Shown: positions 48,701 to 58,920 of the stretch, piece by piece | How positions within the stretch are numbered: the stretch's first letter is position 1 | Layout of the letters: every line of letters begins with the position of its first letter | NCBI RefSeq assembly: GCF_964355755.1 | Contig: NC_092680.1 | Span: 19,753,001 to 19,817,000 of the forward strand | Reading direction: 5' to 3' | DNA from: Antedon mediterranea | Taxonomy: Eukaryota; Echinodermata; Crinoidea; Comatulida; Antedonidae | DNA: 64,000 nt | Program-made: the position numbers and the translations under genes | The notes under the pieces: model-generated | Told to the model about the DNA's origin: nothing | Seen by the model: the letters and a program-made list of their open reading frames with translations, nothing else | The model's database searches: none

Positions 48701-49010
48701 AATAAACATGCGCAGAGTCGACTAATGGGTTCTGCGCATGTTAATTGTGCTATAGTAACCAGTTTTATCGAAAAATAAAAAGGTCGAAAATTGGCCATTT
48801 TTTGGAAAAAAATCCCTGTACTATAGTACAGAAAAATTTTCGAAAAATGGCCGATTTTCGACCCTTTTATTTTTTGACATAAATGGTTACTATAGCATAA
48901 TAAACATTCGCAGAGTCGACTAATTGGTTCTGCGCATGTTAATTGTGCTATAGTATCCAGTTTTATCGCAAAATTAAAAGGTCGAAAACTGGCCATTTTT
49001 TGAAAAATTA
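42720..49010. repeat. Array B: 6.3-kb array of two alternating palindromes
   Basis: Palindrome P1 (74 bp) starts GGTTACTATAGCATAATAAA, reaches CATGCGCAGA, has a conserved 14-base loop GTCGACTAATGGGT, and returns through TCTGCGCATG to CTATAGTAACC. About 40 copies are present. Palindrome P2 (80 bp) starts GGTCGAAAATTGGCCATTT, is centred on CCCTGTACTATAGTACAGGG, and returns to CGACC. About 22 copies have the centre and two lack it (near 46468 and 47115). The usual order P2-P1-P1 gives a 285-286-bp unit. All long open frames here are by-products. Confidence 0.95.
45960..47254. repeat. 647-bp higher-order duplication within array B
   Basis: The block from about 45960 to 46606 is repeated almost without change from about 46607 to 47254, including the rare P2 copy that lacks its centre. 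The 286-bp blocks at 48110-48395 and 48396-48681 are likewise nearly identical, including an unusual CAAGAGTCGAC variant. These mark recent unequal exchange or replication slippage. Confidence 0.85.
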
Positions 49011-49189
49011 GAGTTAGTCTTTGGTGACAATAGTAACACACACTTGTAATTGAGTGTTATTTTGATTTTTAAATTTCATATTTCTAGTTAAAATTTTAAA
49101 GTGTATCATTCCCTAAATAGCCCAAAAAGCTAAAAAAGTGATTTTTGAAAAAATTTGTCAGTTGAGTCTTTCTTTCATGTATAACTAAA

Positions 49190-49245
49190 GGGATTTTTTT
49201 TTAAATGGCCAATATCAACTTTTTAAAATTCAATAATTAACTGAA
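49190..49245. repeat. Array A remnant on the right flank
   Basis: GGGATTTTTTTTTAAATGGCC followed by AATATCAACTTTTTAAAATT and CAATAATTAA repeats the array A module seen at 41430-41460. Array B is therefore bracketed by array A sequence, as if it expanded within an older array. Confidence 0.6.
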
Positions 49246-50988
49246 TTATCACCACTGAAACTGAGTCAGTTACAAATTATTTAGTTTCCATGGCAATAAT
49301 TCTGCAACTAATAGCTGTGGAATTTACAGAGGAATTTTGTTGGTTTGAACTTTGTTTGGTTTTATGTTTCATGTCTGAATCCAGATGTTGTTGGCAAGCC
49401 TGAAATAGCATTTTCATTATGAATACATATTCTATGTATTAATTATAAATACAATTAAGTGACCAGACATGAAATGATATAATATTTCCCATGACATGAT
49501 AATGATTATTCTAGAAAACAATTACACTAAGAAAAACCAACAATAATAAAATTATTATTGATTTTCCACTTTTTCATCTATAAATTATTAAATGTATGGA
49601 ACAAAACAAATTTGTTAGAATTGAGCAGAACAGATGTATTTACTCCATAAATATACTGATAACTTATTAGTTCAAACTTCAACACATTTTTTTGTTTCAT
49701 TCAACTCTATTAATTTTTAGCTGAAAAAACACAAATTAAAAATAATACACCTACTATATTTTAAATAATAATATTTATAAATGTTGTCATTATAATTGAA
49801 ACAACTGTAACCATTGGGTTAAAATATCATTAAATATTAACTTTATTAATTTAAATATAACAAGATTTAAAATGCAATAAAAAATTACTGATTCTGTATT
49901 TTATTGATTAAGTTAAAATCTTTCTCAATATGCTTTCCATACTTTGTATGAATACGATTACTTTTGTTGAGATATAATTCAGATAGGAAATATTGAATTG
50001 ATGTAAAGCAAGTTATATTTCCTAATCTTTAAATTTGCATTCAAACTGCGTTTGAAATACATATGAAATAAGACAAGGATGAATTATGTAAATTCTGATA
50101 TTAATGTTATTGCAAATGAATACAGAAAGAGAGAATTGACTTATTAATCATTAATATGCAATAAATATTTAATTACAAGTTCAGGGAGTGTGCATAATAT
50201 TTCATTTAATATTATTTTTAAGCTAGATAACAATAAATTTTGTTCATAAATTATATAAATATACTAATTTATCATTTATGGTTAATTAAAAACAGGGTTT
50301 TAAGACTATGAATATACATGTGTACCAACGATATTAAGAATTTTAGTTTTATAGTAATATTTATTACGTTTTACTTATTTTTAAATTTCATATAATTTGT
50401 ATATTTTTATATCATTCCCACATGGTTTGGTCACATTTATGCAGCTAAGTTTTGCAATTTCTTTCTTTGTTTTATTCTACTCATGTTTCATTTATTTATT
50501 TTTTTTGCTTATTGGGGTTTGTGACATGTGTATACGACGTACCTGCAATTTGTGCATAAAAAAGAGCGACTTTGTACACCAATATATGGTATGTCAACAT
50601 ATTAATTCTTTATTTCAATCCTTGAATCACTAGTGTTAACACCATGGCCACAATCGAGGTCTTCTGTGGGCTAACAAACACAAACTACAGTTACTAACAT
50701 TTATCTTTAAAATTTAAAAATTCTTTTGAGATGATGCATTTATAAATTTGTTCTAAAGTGTTAGCATCAATGGTTCAGCTGTAAAACATTAACAATAGTG
50801 TTTACTTGTGATTTATGAGTGGTTAAAAATACTCACTTCTTGTGAAACTTTGTTTATTTGACTGAGGTTGTGGCAGAGAAGACAATCAGCCAGTCAGTTT
50901 GTGAGGTTGAATTAGCTTTCATAAGGTCAGAGGTCAATCTGTCATTACTTTAACAATTTGAACCAAAACAAGGAAACCTTTCATTCAG
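49246..50988. other. AT-rich non-coding DNA
   Basis: No gene is recognised. One hydrophobic open stretch on the + strand at about 49246-49405 has no splice support. The segment may be intronic if the exons at 50989-51407 are real. Confidence 0.35.
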
Positions 50989-51407
50989 ATTGGTTGACAA
51001 GAAGTATCTCTTGGGAACCAAGTCTGATGGAGAAATAATGGGAGGGCTGGATATATACAAGCACAGCAATGATTATGATAATTTTAGCTTATGGAATCCT
51101 TTAATAAATGTGTCAGGTAACCTAGAAATGTCTCCCTTGATGGTGAATGGTATAACTTTATACATTAATGTACTGAAATAACATTAGGTAGGAGCTTTGC
51201 ATTGTTTTGTCATAGTTATGTCATGTTAATTAATTGTGCACATGCGCGGATATCACGCTTCTTAATTCCATAACACAGTTTTGGTCGATTCTAAGTGCAG
51301 GAGATGACCAATGGCACAATATGCGTAGGTTGATTGATAGAGGCCTTTTGCACATGATGCCACTGAAACCTACAGAACTGTATCTCCCATTCAGTTCCTG
51401 GATATAG
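50989..51407 (+). CDS. Candidate last two exons of an unrecognised gene
   Basis: Exon 1 (50989-51116) follows AACCTTTCATTCAG and ends GTGTCAG/GTAACC. Exon 2 (51301-51407) follows GATTCTAAGTGCAG and ends at TAG 51405. The junction is phase 1 on both sides (G plus GA gives Gly). The joined peptide reads LVDKKYLLGTKSDGEIMGG, LDIYKHSNDYDNFSLWNPLI, NVSGDDQWHNMRRLIDRG, LLHMMPLKPTELYLPFSSWI and stop, 76 residues in all. It has mixed charge and Trp-rich, protein-like composition without low complexity. The intron would be 184 bp. No family is recognised, and no upstream exon was found in 49.2-50.9 kb. This is the strongest unassigned coding candidate in the window. Confidence 0.42.
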
Positions 51408-52020
51408 AACCTTGCATTTTTATATTAGCCGGTCACCTTTCGTAGTACTAGTAATAATACTGATCTTTCCATAGTAGAAATATGACCTACACACTTTATT
51501 CTAAGTTTTTTTTCCAACTGAACTTATTTAAAAATAGTATGCACTAAAATTGTGTGGTAACTAATAATATAGTAATATTGACAGTACCTCCTTGACAGTC
51601 CACTGTGCTCAACTGTGACAGGAATGCAGAGAGTGTATGTATCTAGTTAGCAGGCCAGCATGGGTTGTTTCTACGTCATACTTCCACCAATTAGTGTGCA
51701 GTTCATATTCATATCAAAATAGGATCAGAGCCAAGGTCAGAAAAACATCACATCATGGAGAGAATTAATTTATTTCACCATAGTCACATATAATTGGTTT
51801 CTGCTGCATAATTCTAAATAACCGTTTATTTTCTTTATAGATAGACTGACAGAATTTTTGCTATTACTGTATATACAATATGCTGGAAAACAAAATATCT
51901 AAATTTAAAATGTCATTATTACTCAAAATATGATGCGCTTAGAAGGTCAGACATTTTGGTAATCGACTCGTGGTCAAGTTGGTCAATCAAATGACCATTT
52001 TTCTGCTTTGCAGCTATTTA
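51408..52020. other. Non-coding DNA
   Basis: No gene or repeat is recognised. It may include a 3' UTR if the preceding candidate gene is real, but no nearby AATAAA was seen. Confidence 0.35.
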
Positions 52021-52333
52021 AAAAAAAATAATAATAATATCCTGGATTTATATAGTGCCAGTGTTGTGAAACCTCTAAGCGGTGAACATAATTACCCCAG
52101 TCATTTTTTTTTGGATCAAACAAGTATGGAAACATATACTCCTATAATGCATCTAGTAATCAGCGCAAAGTTGTGTCTTGATCTAACCGGGTTCCCATTT
52201 ATACACCTGGATGTAGAGAGACAAACGTAAGTAAAGGACTTGCCTAAGGATACAAGCAATGCGACGAGAGTAGGATTCGAACCTCGATCTCAGGATCAGT
52301 AGTTGAACGTCCAACACAATGCGCCACACGCCC
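52021..52333 (-). mobile_element. Complete tRNA-derived SINE (family 1)
   Basis: Read on the - strand the element begins GGGCGTG at 52333. Box A TGGCGCATTGTGTTGG is at 52326-52311 and box B GGTTCGAATCC (perfect consensus) at 52283-52273. The body continues to CCGCTTAGAGG, then CACTATATAAATCCAGGATA, and ends in (TTA)n at 52029-52038. The length is about 305 bp. A second copy at 8724-9390 confirms that it is a dispersed family. Confidence 0.88.
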
Positions 52334-52745
52334 TTACAAATAAGAAGATAACTGTTAAAATGGTATTCCAATCAATTGAATGTTTTTTTTAACCATTCTT
52401 TTGAAAATTCTATTTAAAACCAGTTATTTTGAAATTTGTCTCGTTTCTGCTGCCGAGAAAGTCAGCAGTAGAAAAGAAGGTATAGGTTAAATCGCCCATG
52501 GTAAACATACTTTAACAAGAACATAGTGCAGTTCTTGGAAACATAATTTGTGGAATGCAGTCAAATCAATATAGATCACATGACCTAATTTTCAAATATC
52601 CAATGGGAATTAAGAGATAAATTACAGGGTTAAGTACAGCTGCCAGGAGGATTCACATAAACATTAATTCGTTGTTTGAATTATTTCAAAAGTAAAAGAT
52701 AAATTTCAAAGATTATACAATAATTTTCTCTCACAATTGTTAATA

Positions 52746-53575
52746 AGCATAGTGCATTGCTTCATATGAAATAACATGTGAACACACCCTTACGGCCATT
52801 TGAAATCAGCACTACTGACACTTATGGCAGCCCCTGCATCTAGTATCTGCCTCAGACGTATTGACTTATGCCTTTCTTCTGGTCAAGAGAAGCCCTTGAT
52901 CAATGTTAGGACCGATCAAGGTGCTTTAAACAGTCCTGGCTTTGTTTGTATCAAACCTGTTAGTGGTGGTAATTATCACTGTTGGTTTTGATTGAATAAA
53001 ATAAGAAAAAAAAATTAATACCTTCAGAAGCCTCTAATTAAATAACAACTGCATTCAGTAGTGCACAACATTGCTTCAGATTAGATACCATGTGAACACA
53101 CCCTTAATACCGTCAAGAGCCTTCTATAATTATGTTATTTAATAACAACTGCATTCAGTAGTGCACAACATTGCTTCAGATTAAATACCATGTGAACACA
53201 CCCTTAATACCGTCAAGAGCCTTCTATAATTATGTTATTTAATAACAACTGTATTCAGTAGTGCAGGCAACATTACTTCAGATTAGATACCATGTGAACA
53301 CACTCTTAATACCGTCATGAGTAGTGCAGGCAACATTGCTTCAGATTAGATACCATGTGAACACACCCTTATAACCTTCAGATGACTTCTAACACAACTG
53401 TATTCAGTAGTGCAGGCAACATTGCTTCAGATTAGGCACCATGTGAACACAGTTTTAATACCTTCAGATGACTTCTTCTATATTATAGTATATACTGTAA
53501 TATAACTAAATTCAGTAGTGTACAACATTGCTTCAGATTAGGTACCATGTGAACACAGCCTTAATGCCTTCCTTA
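52746..53575. repeat. Tandem repeat of about 102 bp with partial copies
   Basis: Units contain CATTCAGTAGTGCACAACAT, TGCTTCAGATTAGATACCAT and GTGAACACACCCTTAATACC. Near-complete units start around 53039, 53141 and 53243. Shorter ones follow at about 53320, 53397 and 53505. A diverged single copy lies at 52746-52800. Between it and the array, 52800-52991 is GC-richer and open on the + strand, but has no splice support. Confidence 0.85.
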
Positions 53576-54150
53576 GAAAATAATAATCCAGTAGGAATTA
53601 GAACACCACAATGAAACAATAATCGCCCATAGGGAACTAGTTAGTAATAATAAACAAGTAAAACTGGCAAAGTAAAAACAAGTAGAGTAGGTCAAGGCAG
53701 CTAGAATTAATCATTAGACAATTAAACACACTTTTTAAATATATTTTTTGTCCCAATTAAATGAAATTTAACTACTATTACTGATAGATACATAAATTAA
53801 CTTCTAGTATATCACTGAGCGATTTAGAATTTCTTTTGCCTGTCAAATTTATATATATTGATCATGATTTGGATAAAATATAATACACAGATTTATGTTA
53901 TATATATATATACAGCACGATAAAACCTTGTATTGCAACAGAAAAAAAAAACCAGTATTGAGACATGGTTTTTTTATGTACTTGAGTTACCATAATATAC
54001 AATTATATCAGGTAATGTAAACATTGTATTTGATCCAATGTTTAAAATATCTAGCAAAAATAATTTTTCCCAAAGTGGGTTAACCAGAGTTATACTAATC
54101 CCGTCCCCTCCTGCAGTAGGAGAAAATGTGAATAACAATGGAGGAATTAA
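53576..54150. other. AT-rich non-coding DNA
   Basis: No gene is recognised. A short (TA)n tract lies at about 53899-53912. Confidence 0.4.
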
Positions 54151-54302
54151 TCTGTATCACTATCAAACTTTATGTAACAAAAAATGTGATGTGCCAATAT
54201 GGACATGATTATCATATCACTACCATATATGGGCATATCACTGCTATATTTGGGCACATCACATTTTTGTTGTCAAACTAATTTGATAGTGTAGACAGAG
54301 CT
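54151..54302. mobile_element. MITE, AGCTCTGTCTACAC family, copy 5
   Basis: The left end is reduced (TCTGTATCACTATCAAACTT) and the right end GATAGTGTAGACAGAGCT is intact. TAA flanks both sides (54148-54150 and 54303-54305). The interior has GTGATGTGCCAATATGGACA and ATCACTACCATATATGGGCA. Confidence 0.82.
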
Positions 54303-57133
54303 TAAATATGAATCTGTTTGAACCCTGTTTGAACATGGGAAAGATTAAACTACCTGATACACAAAGGTGTCAAAAGAGCATCAGTCATAATCAAATTAAG
54401 TTAAGACATCATTTCATTATATAATATCTAATATCCGGAAACACTACTCTGATACATAGAATTAAAAATTATACTTTTGATATCAAGAATTATAGGGTCA
54501 AAGGAAGTAAATAGTGCAAAGCTATTTTGCCATTTTTATTTAAAATTCTTAATCCATTACCCTTTTATATTTTTTTGTCACCTATATTTCAACCTGTTCT
54601 ACCAAAAAAACCTTTTATTATGGAACAAAGCTCAACCCACAGATGTTTAATAAGAAAAAAAACTTTCTGCTCTGATTCCTGCATTAACGTTTTAAGTTAA
54701 ATTTAGCATATACTAAGATGCCTATTATATTTCCAAGGTTTTTCATAAACTATTTGTTTATATACAGTATTTTCAAATTTGAATTGACAAAGGATCATAT
54801 TTATTTATTAATTGAGGGAGACCATGTCCTAATACAACATAGATAGACGTGTGAACTTGTGATGTGTGAACAATACATACAAAAAACAATACATCACATT
54901 AGTGGGTGGGGAGTAGGTGATACAGCCCTTATCTGTTAAAGGAAAAAGGTTTCATTTCTACTGGTGGTGCTCATAAATGAATTATATACCCAGGAATGTA
55001 AAAACAATAACTAAAGTCTATTACTATTAGGTATAGGGCTGGAAATTAAGGGGTATTTGTGACAAAAACCATTGCCACTAACCACGATATATGTTACAAA
55101 AACTATCTGTTCGCAAGCAAATTTGTGATATAGATAAACCAAAATTAGAAGTCAAATCGCTAACTTTTGGTATAACTGATCCCGGTCGGTTAAGCACAAT
55201 CGCGGATCCACATCGCAATGGTTAATCTAGCTCTGAAACTGGATTACAATCCGCTAGTGTTCCCCAGACCAATGTTCATAAGAAATAAGATTGTTGAAGC
55301 ATGATTGTCATTGGATTAGAACTTGAATTTTCAAAATGTATGGAATTTAATTATTATGAAATGTCAAGTAGACAGTAAAAAGAGGTAAAATAGTATATGC
55401 CTATTGCAGTATTCGTTGCATGCTTGCAGTACTTTATCTTGCAACTGTAGTTAAATGCAACTTGGTTGATTGACTGAAAATGTATAAATTCAAAAGACCT
55501 ATAATAGTTTGGGATTTCCCTGAGGCAGGAAGGGTCATGCATTATTTACACTCAGTGCAAGGTCACCTCTAAACTAATCAAACAATGAACTTTAAATTAG
55601 TTGTGTTTTTTAGTTTTACAATAATTTGTTTGATTAATATATTAACACAGGAACAATTATATGAATGGGTAATCCAACCTGTGAACTAGCCCTGTGGCAA
55701 AAAAAATAAAATTCTCACAAGTGTGATCAAGATATTATAATATCTTTTATTCGTTAATTAGTATTAGCTCCACTTGATAACAACAGTGAAAGACTATGAT
55801 TAAATATAAATGCTTTTAAGTTTATAATTTCCAAAGTTTAACAATCTCAGATTAAAACTGTGAAAAACAATAAAATACCCAGACTGGGACTAAATTTGAG
55901 ACTATAGGCCTATACAATTGAGCTTATTTAAAAGAAAATAGCCAATGGTAATACTAAATGTTATTTATTTTGTGTAACTGAGTGTTTAATTGAATATCAA
56001 TTTAGATTTAGGATTTAATAATTAATTGGAAAGGGGGCGGTGTATGGTATTTAAGGACTTTACATTGTATTTTGGGCAATTCAGGCTGTTTAAATCCATC
56101 AATTCAATAAATATGGCAAATTTCCAATTCAGCGTTGTCATATTCCAAGCGCATATTCTGATGCATAATTGTTTATTTGTTGATATTAAAAATATAATCA
56201 TACACTGACCATATTCCTGCTAAGTTTGAGCTCCCCATAAAATCTTTAAATCAGTGAGTGGTCATTATGGTTACCTAAATTCAATGCGCTAAAGTGATCA
56301 AAACATTACGGTAGTTACCTCAAGGTCGGCTTCTTAATATTATTTTTTTCGTATATCGAGTGAGGGTTTTTGAGTATATGGACTATTCTATACCCCTCCC
56401 CCCCCCAAAAAAAACTTCCCTGTAAAATTTTCAACCACCCTCTCCCTTCTCCAATAAATCCTCCTGAACAATAAACGCCTCAGGGAAATTATTCAAATAA
56501 ATGCGGAAACCACGGTCGTTTGCTTTTAGCAGAAATCCAACTAAAAGAAACAGGTTAAAATTATTATTCAGTATTCAATTCTAAATATTATTTTGTTAAG
56601 ATGCACAAAAGTCATCGACAAACCATAGAGATATAAGTTAAGTTCAAGACATGGTTGAAGGATGGGCATTGCCATTAATTAAGTTCAGTTCTTTATATCG
56701 TCCATTCAGGTTGAAATATAATATTATATCTAGTGAAATGAGATGGAGTTAGTATCACAATACTATTTAATTACATTTGGGTACTAGATATTTTCCCTCT
56801 GTTCTTTATTCAATATGTTACATAGTTGAAAGAAAGTCCTGCTATCTATAAATAGCATTATAGTACCAGTAGAATCATTGGCATAGTGGGGCCAGTCAAA
56901 AGGCACTTGACAGTGGAATCTTAATTTATAACAAACATGGTTGCCAACATCAACAGTGATATAGTACTTTGTTTGTTTGTTATTTAGCATGATAGTGAGT
57001 ACAATTTTCAAGTTATTATTCTGAATTTTTCGGTGTAAATAGGTACAAAACATATCTATTGAAATTCATGAAAATCGTTTCATTAATAAAACTTTACAAA
57101 TAAAAAAAATAAAAATTTGTATTCTTTTAACAT
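54303..57133. other. AT-rich non-coding DNA
   Basis: No gene is recognised. A GC-richer patch at about 55165-55270 contains CGGTCGGTTAAGCACAATCG and a central GGATCC, but no coding or repeat assignment was possible. A CCTCCCCCCCCC run lies at about 56393-56406. Confidence 0.4.
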
Positions 57134-57349
57134 GGGCTGACACCACCCTCTGTGGCAATATTTCACGAAGTACTTCACTCAGTTTCTGAGTGCTTTCATA
57201 TTGTGATCTCACAGTATGTTGACTATGGTTTTGTTTACATTTACAACACTTTTAAGAACCTGGAACATGCTGCTGGCACCAAAGAACTAGAACCATACCT
57301 CCCAACTCGGAAAAATGGAACATCGGGAAGATTTTCAAAGCATTACTAA
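57134..57349 (+). CDS. Candidate terminal coding stretch, product not recognised
   Basis: An open frame of about 72 codons, without a clear ATG start, ends at TAA 57347-57349. It reads VAIFHEVLHSVSECFHIVIS, QYVDYGFVYIYNTFKNLE and HAAGTKELEPYLPTRKNG before SGRFSKHY. GC is above the flanks. Weak inverted motifs CACCCTCTGTGG at about 57145 and ATAGAGGGTGC at about 57354 bracket it, so it may instead lie inside a small mobile element. No family is recognised. Confidence 0.25.
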   Translation, partial: GLTPPSVAIFHEVLHSVSECFHIVISQYVDYGFVYIYNTFKNLEHAAGTKELEPYLPTRKNGTSGRFSKHY

Positions 57350-58807
57350 ACTATAGAGGGTGCTATAATATTATAAAAATTACCTCAAACTACAGGTAGG
57401 TCGCTATTACGCAATAGAAAAATATTGCCATTTATAATAATAAACATGGGTATTTCATGGCGTACTGAAACGGAAAATGTTGAGAATATTGTATTTTAGC
57501 CACGCATTGGTCTCGGGTATAGAAAAATAGTATTGGGTATGGAAATATGCATATAATCATAAAACAATGATGTAATTATGAGAATCAAAGAAACTGTCAA
57601 CTGAAAGTTAATAAAATATTGAAAAGTACTAAATAAATATCTAATGACAATTAAAAAATTAATACAATACATTCTTTTGTACTAGTGTGTGAAAAAAAGT
57701 ATATTCTATACCACGTATATATTTTCAAACAACGCATTATTATGAGAAAAATCTGCAAACAGTGTTTGTGATGATTGTTTTGTGTCAATAGAAATACAAA
57801 CACAGGGGAGTACATGTTAGTTCACTAACCTAGCTAACAATATAGGCTTAAAAAATTACCTGCCCCTACACACACAGACAAAGCAAGTTATTGTATTGTT
57901 AGTGGTTAATGAGGGAGTACAGCCGTAAAAAAACTTAGTCGGTTTTCATCGAAGCAAAAGCATTCTTTGTTGTCGATTTCACGACCATTGAAAGCGTTAG
58001 CTGTTGCAAGCGACAATTTTGATACAGAAATCGAGAAAAAACATTTAGGTTGGGCTTCTCTGATCGATATTATGGTTGATATTTGTTTGGAATATAAACA
58101 AATTGCCTATTTTTGTGTTCACACAATTTTGCAGGCTTCTTGACATAAGTGATAACCAAAAAATAATTACTATGAGTAACAATGCATGCTGGTCTATTAA
58201 CCCAATCCCCAATTTTAACTAATTTAACAATAATTCATATGGGTATAATTGTTAATCCTGGGCTATTAATACTCTTCCTCCAAACTGTCTCAATTTCATT
58301 TTCAAAGCAAGCGACATGGTTCGCTACATCAATAACAAAGAATGGAAAGTAGCTCATTCAATATATACAGTAGTAACTTTTTTAAGCTATTAAAACAATT
58401 TTTATAATTCAACAAAAATTTAACTACAACATAAAACTCTTTTTTCTCTCACTACTTATTATATCAATTTGTATAACTATTATCTCCAACACCTGGTAAA
58501 ATATCACAATAAAATTTGTTTTATGTCATTTGTTTTTTTAAAGAAAATGTTATGAAAGGAACGAACATTCGTTTATTGAGATTTTAACCTTGAAAGAATT
58601 ATTAGTAATCACCTAATCAATACTGAGTAAAAATATGGCATAATAAAATCAAAGTATACACTATCTTTTCTTTATTAATTCACTTTAAACCTATTTTTAA
58701 AAATTGAGCAGATGTGTTAAAGATTGAATAAACTCTACAATTTTATTTCCATTGACAAAAAAATAATCTGGAAAAACCCTGATTCTCCTTTTATATTTAT
58801 TTTAATA
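57350..58807. other. AT-rich non-coding DNA
   Basis: No gene or repeat family is recognised. Confidence 0.4.
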
Positions 58808-58920
58808 TTTATTCAGTCTATTTCAGTATATACAAAACAAAAAAAAAATGAAATTGGGGGGACCAGGGTCAACTTAAGTGAACTTAATCACTGTAGCTGA
58901 GCCAGTTGATATTTGTATTT
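58808..58920. repeat. Dispersed repeat, intact partner of 18855-19100
   Basis: ATTCAGTCTATTTCAGTATA, GGACCAGGGTCAACTTAAGTG-like sequence and CACTGTAGCTGAGCCAGTTG match the halves flanking the MITE at 18873-19006. No insertion is present here. A polypurine/AATAAATAAATAAATAAAG end at about 59050 may be the tail of a larger retroelement. Confidence 0.7.

Noticed and set aside
42720-49010. Regularly spaced palindromes resembling a CRISPR array
   Set aside because: There are no unique spacers and the intervals are themselves repeats. The genome is animal, with spliced genes and SINEs.
42626-49041. About 20 similar open frames of 80-126 codons on the - strand (repeating LTCAEPISRLCACLLCYSNH)
   Set aside because: They are produced by the 285-bp array, whose length is divisible by three. 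They span hairpin arms and linkers, shift or break wherever unit length varies, and have no start context or gene structure.
52265-52333. tRNA gene on the - strand
   Set aside because: Box A and box B are present, but the element continues for about 240 bp into a repeat-derived body with a (TTA)n tail, and a second copy exists at 8.7-9.4 kb. It is a SINE head.
52800-52991. Open frame beginning with ATTTG-context start, SALLTLMAAPASSICLRRID
   Set aside because: It is GC-richer than the flanks, but no splice site or start context fits and it is wedged between copies of a tandem repeat. Noted only in the repeat entry.
55185-55226. Apparent palindrome TTAAGCACAATCGCGGATCC...TTAA
   Set aside because: On careful comparison the two halves differ in length and match only around GGATCC, so it is not a real inverted repeat.
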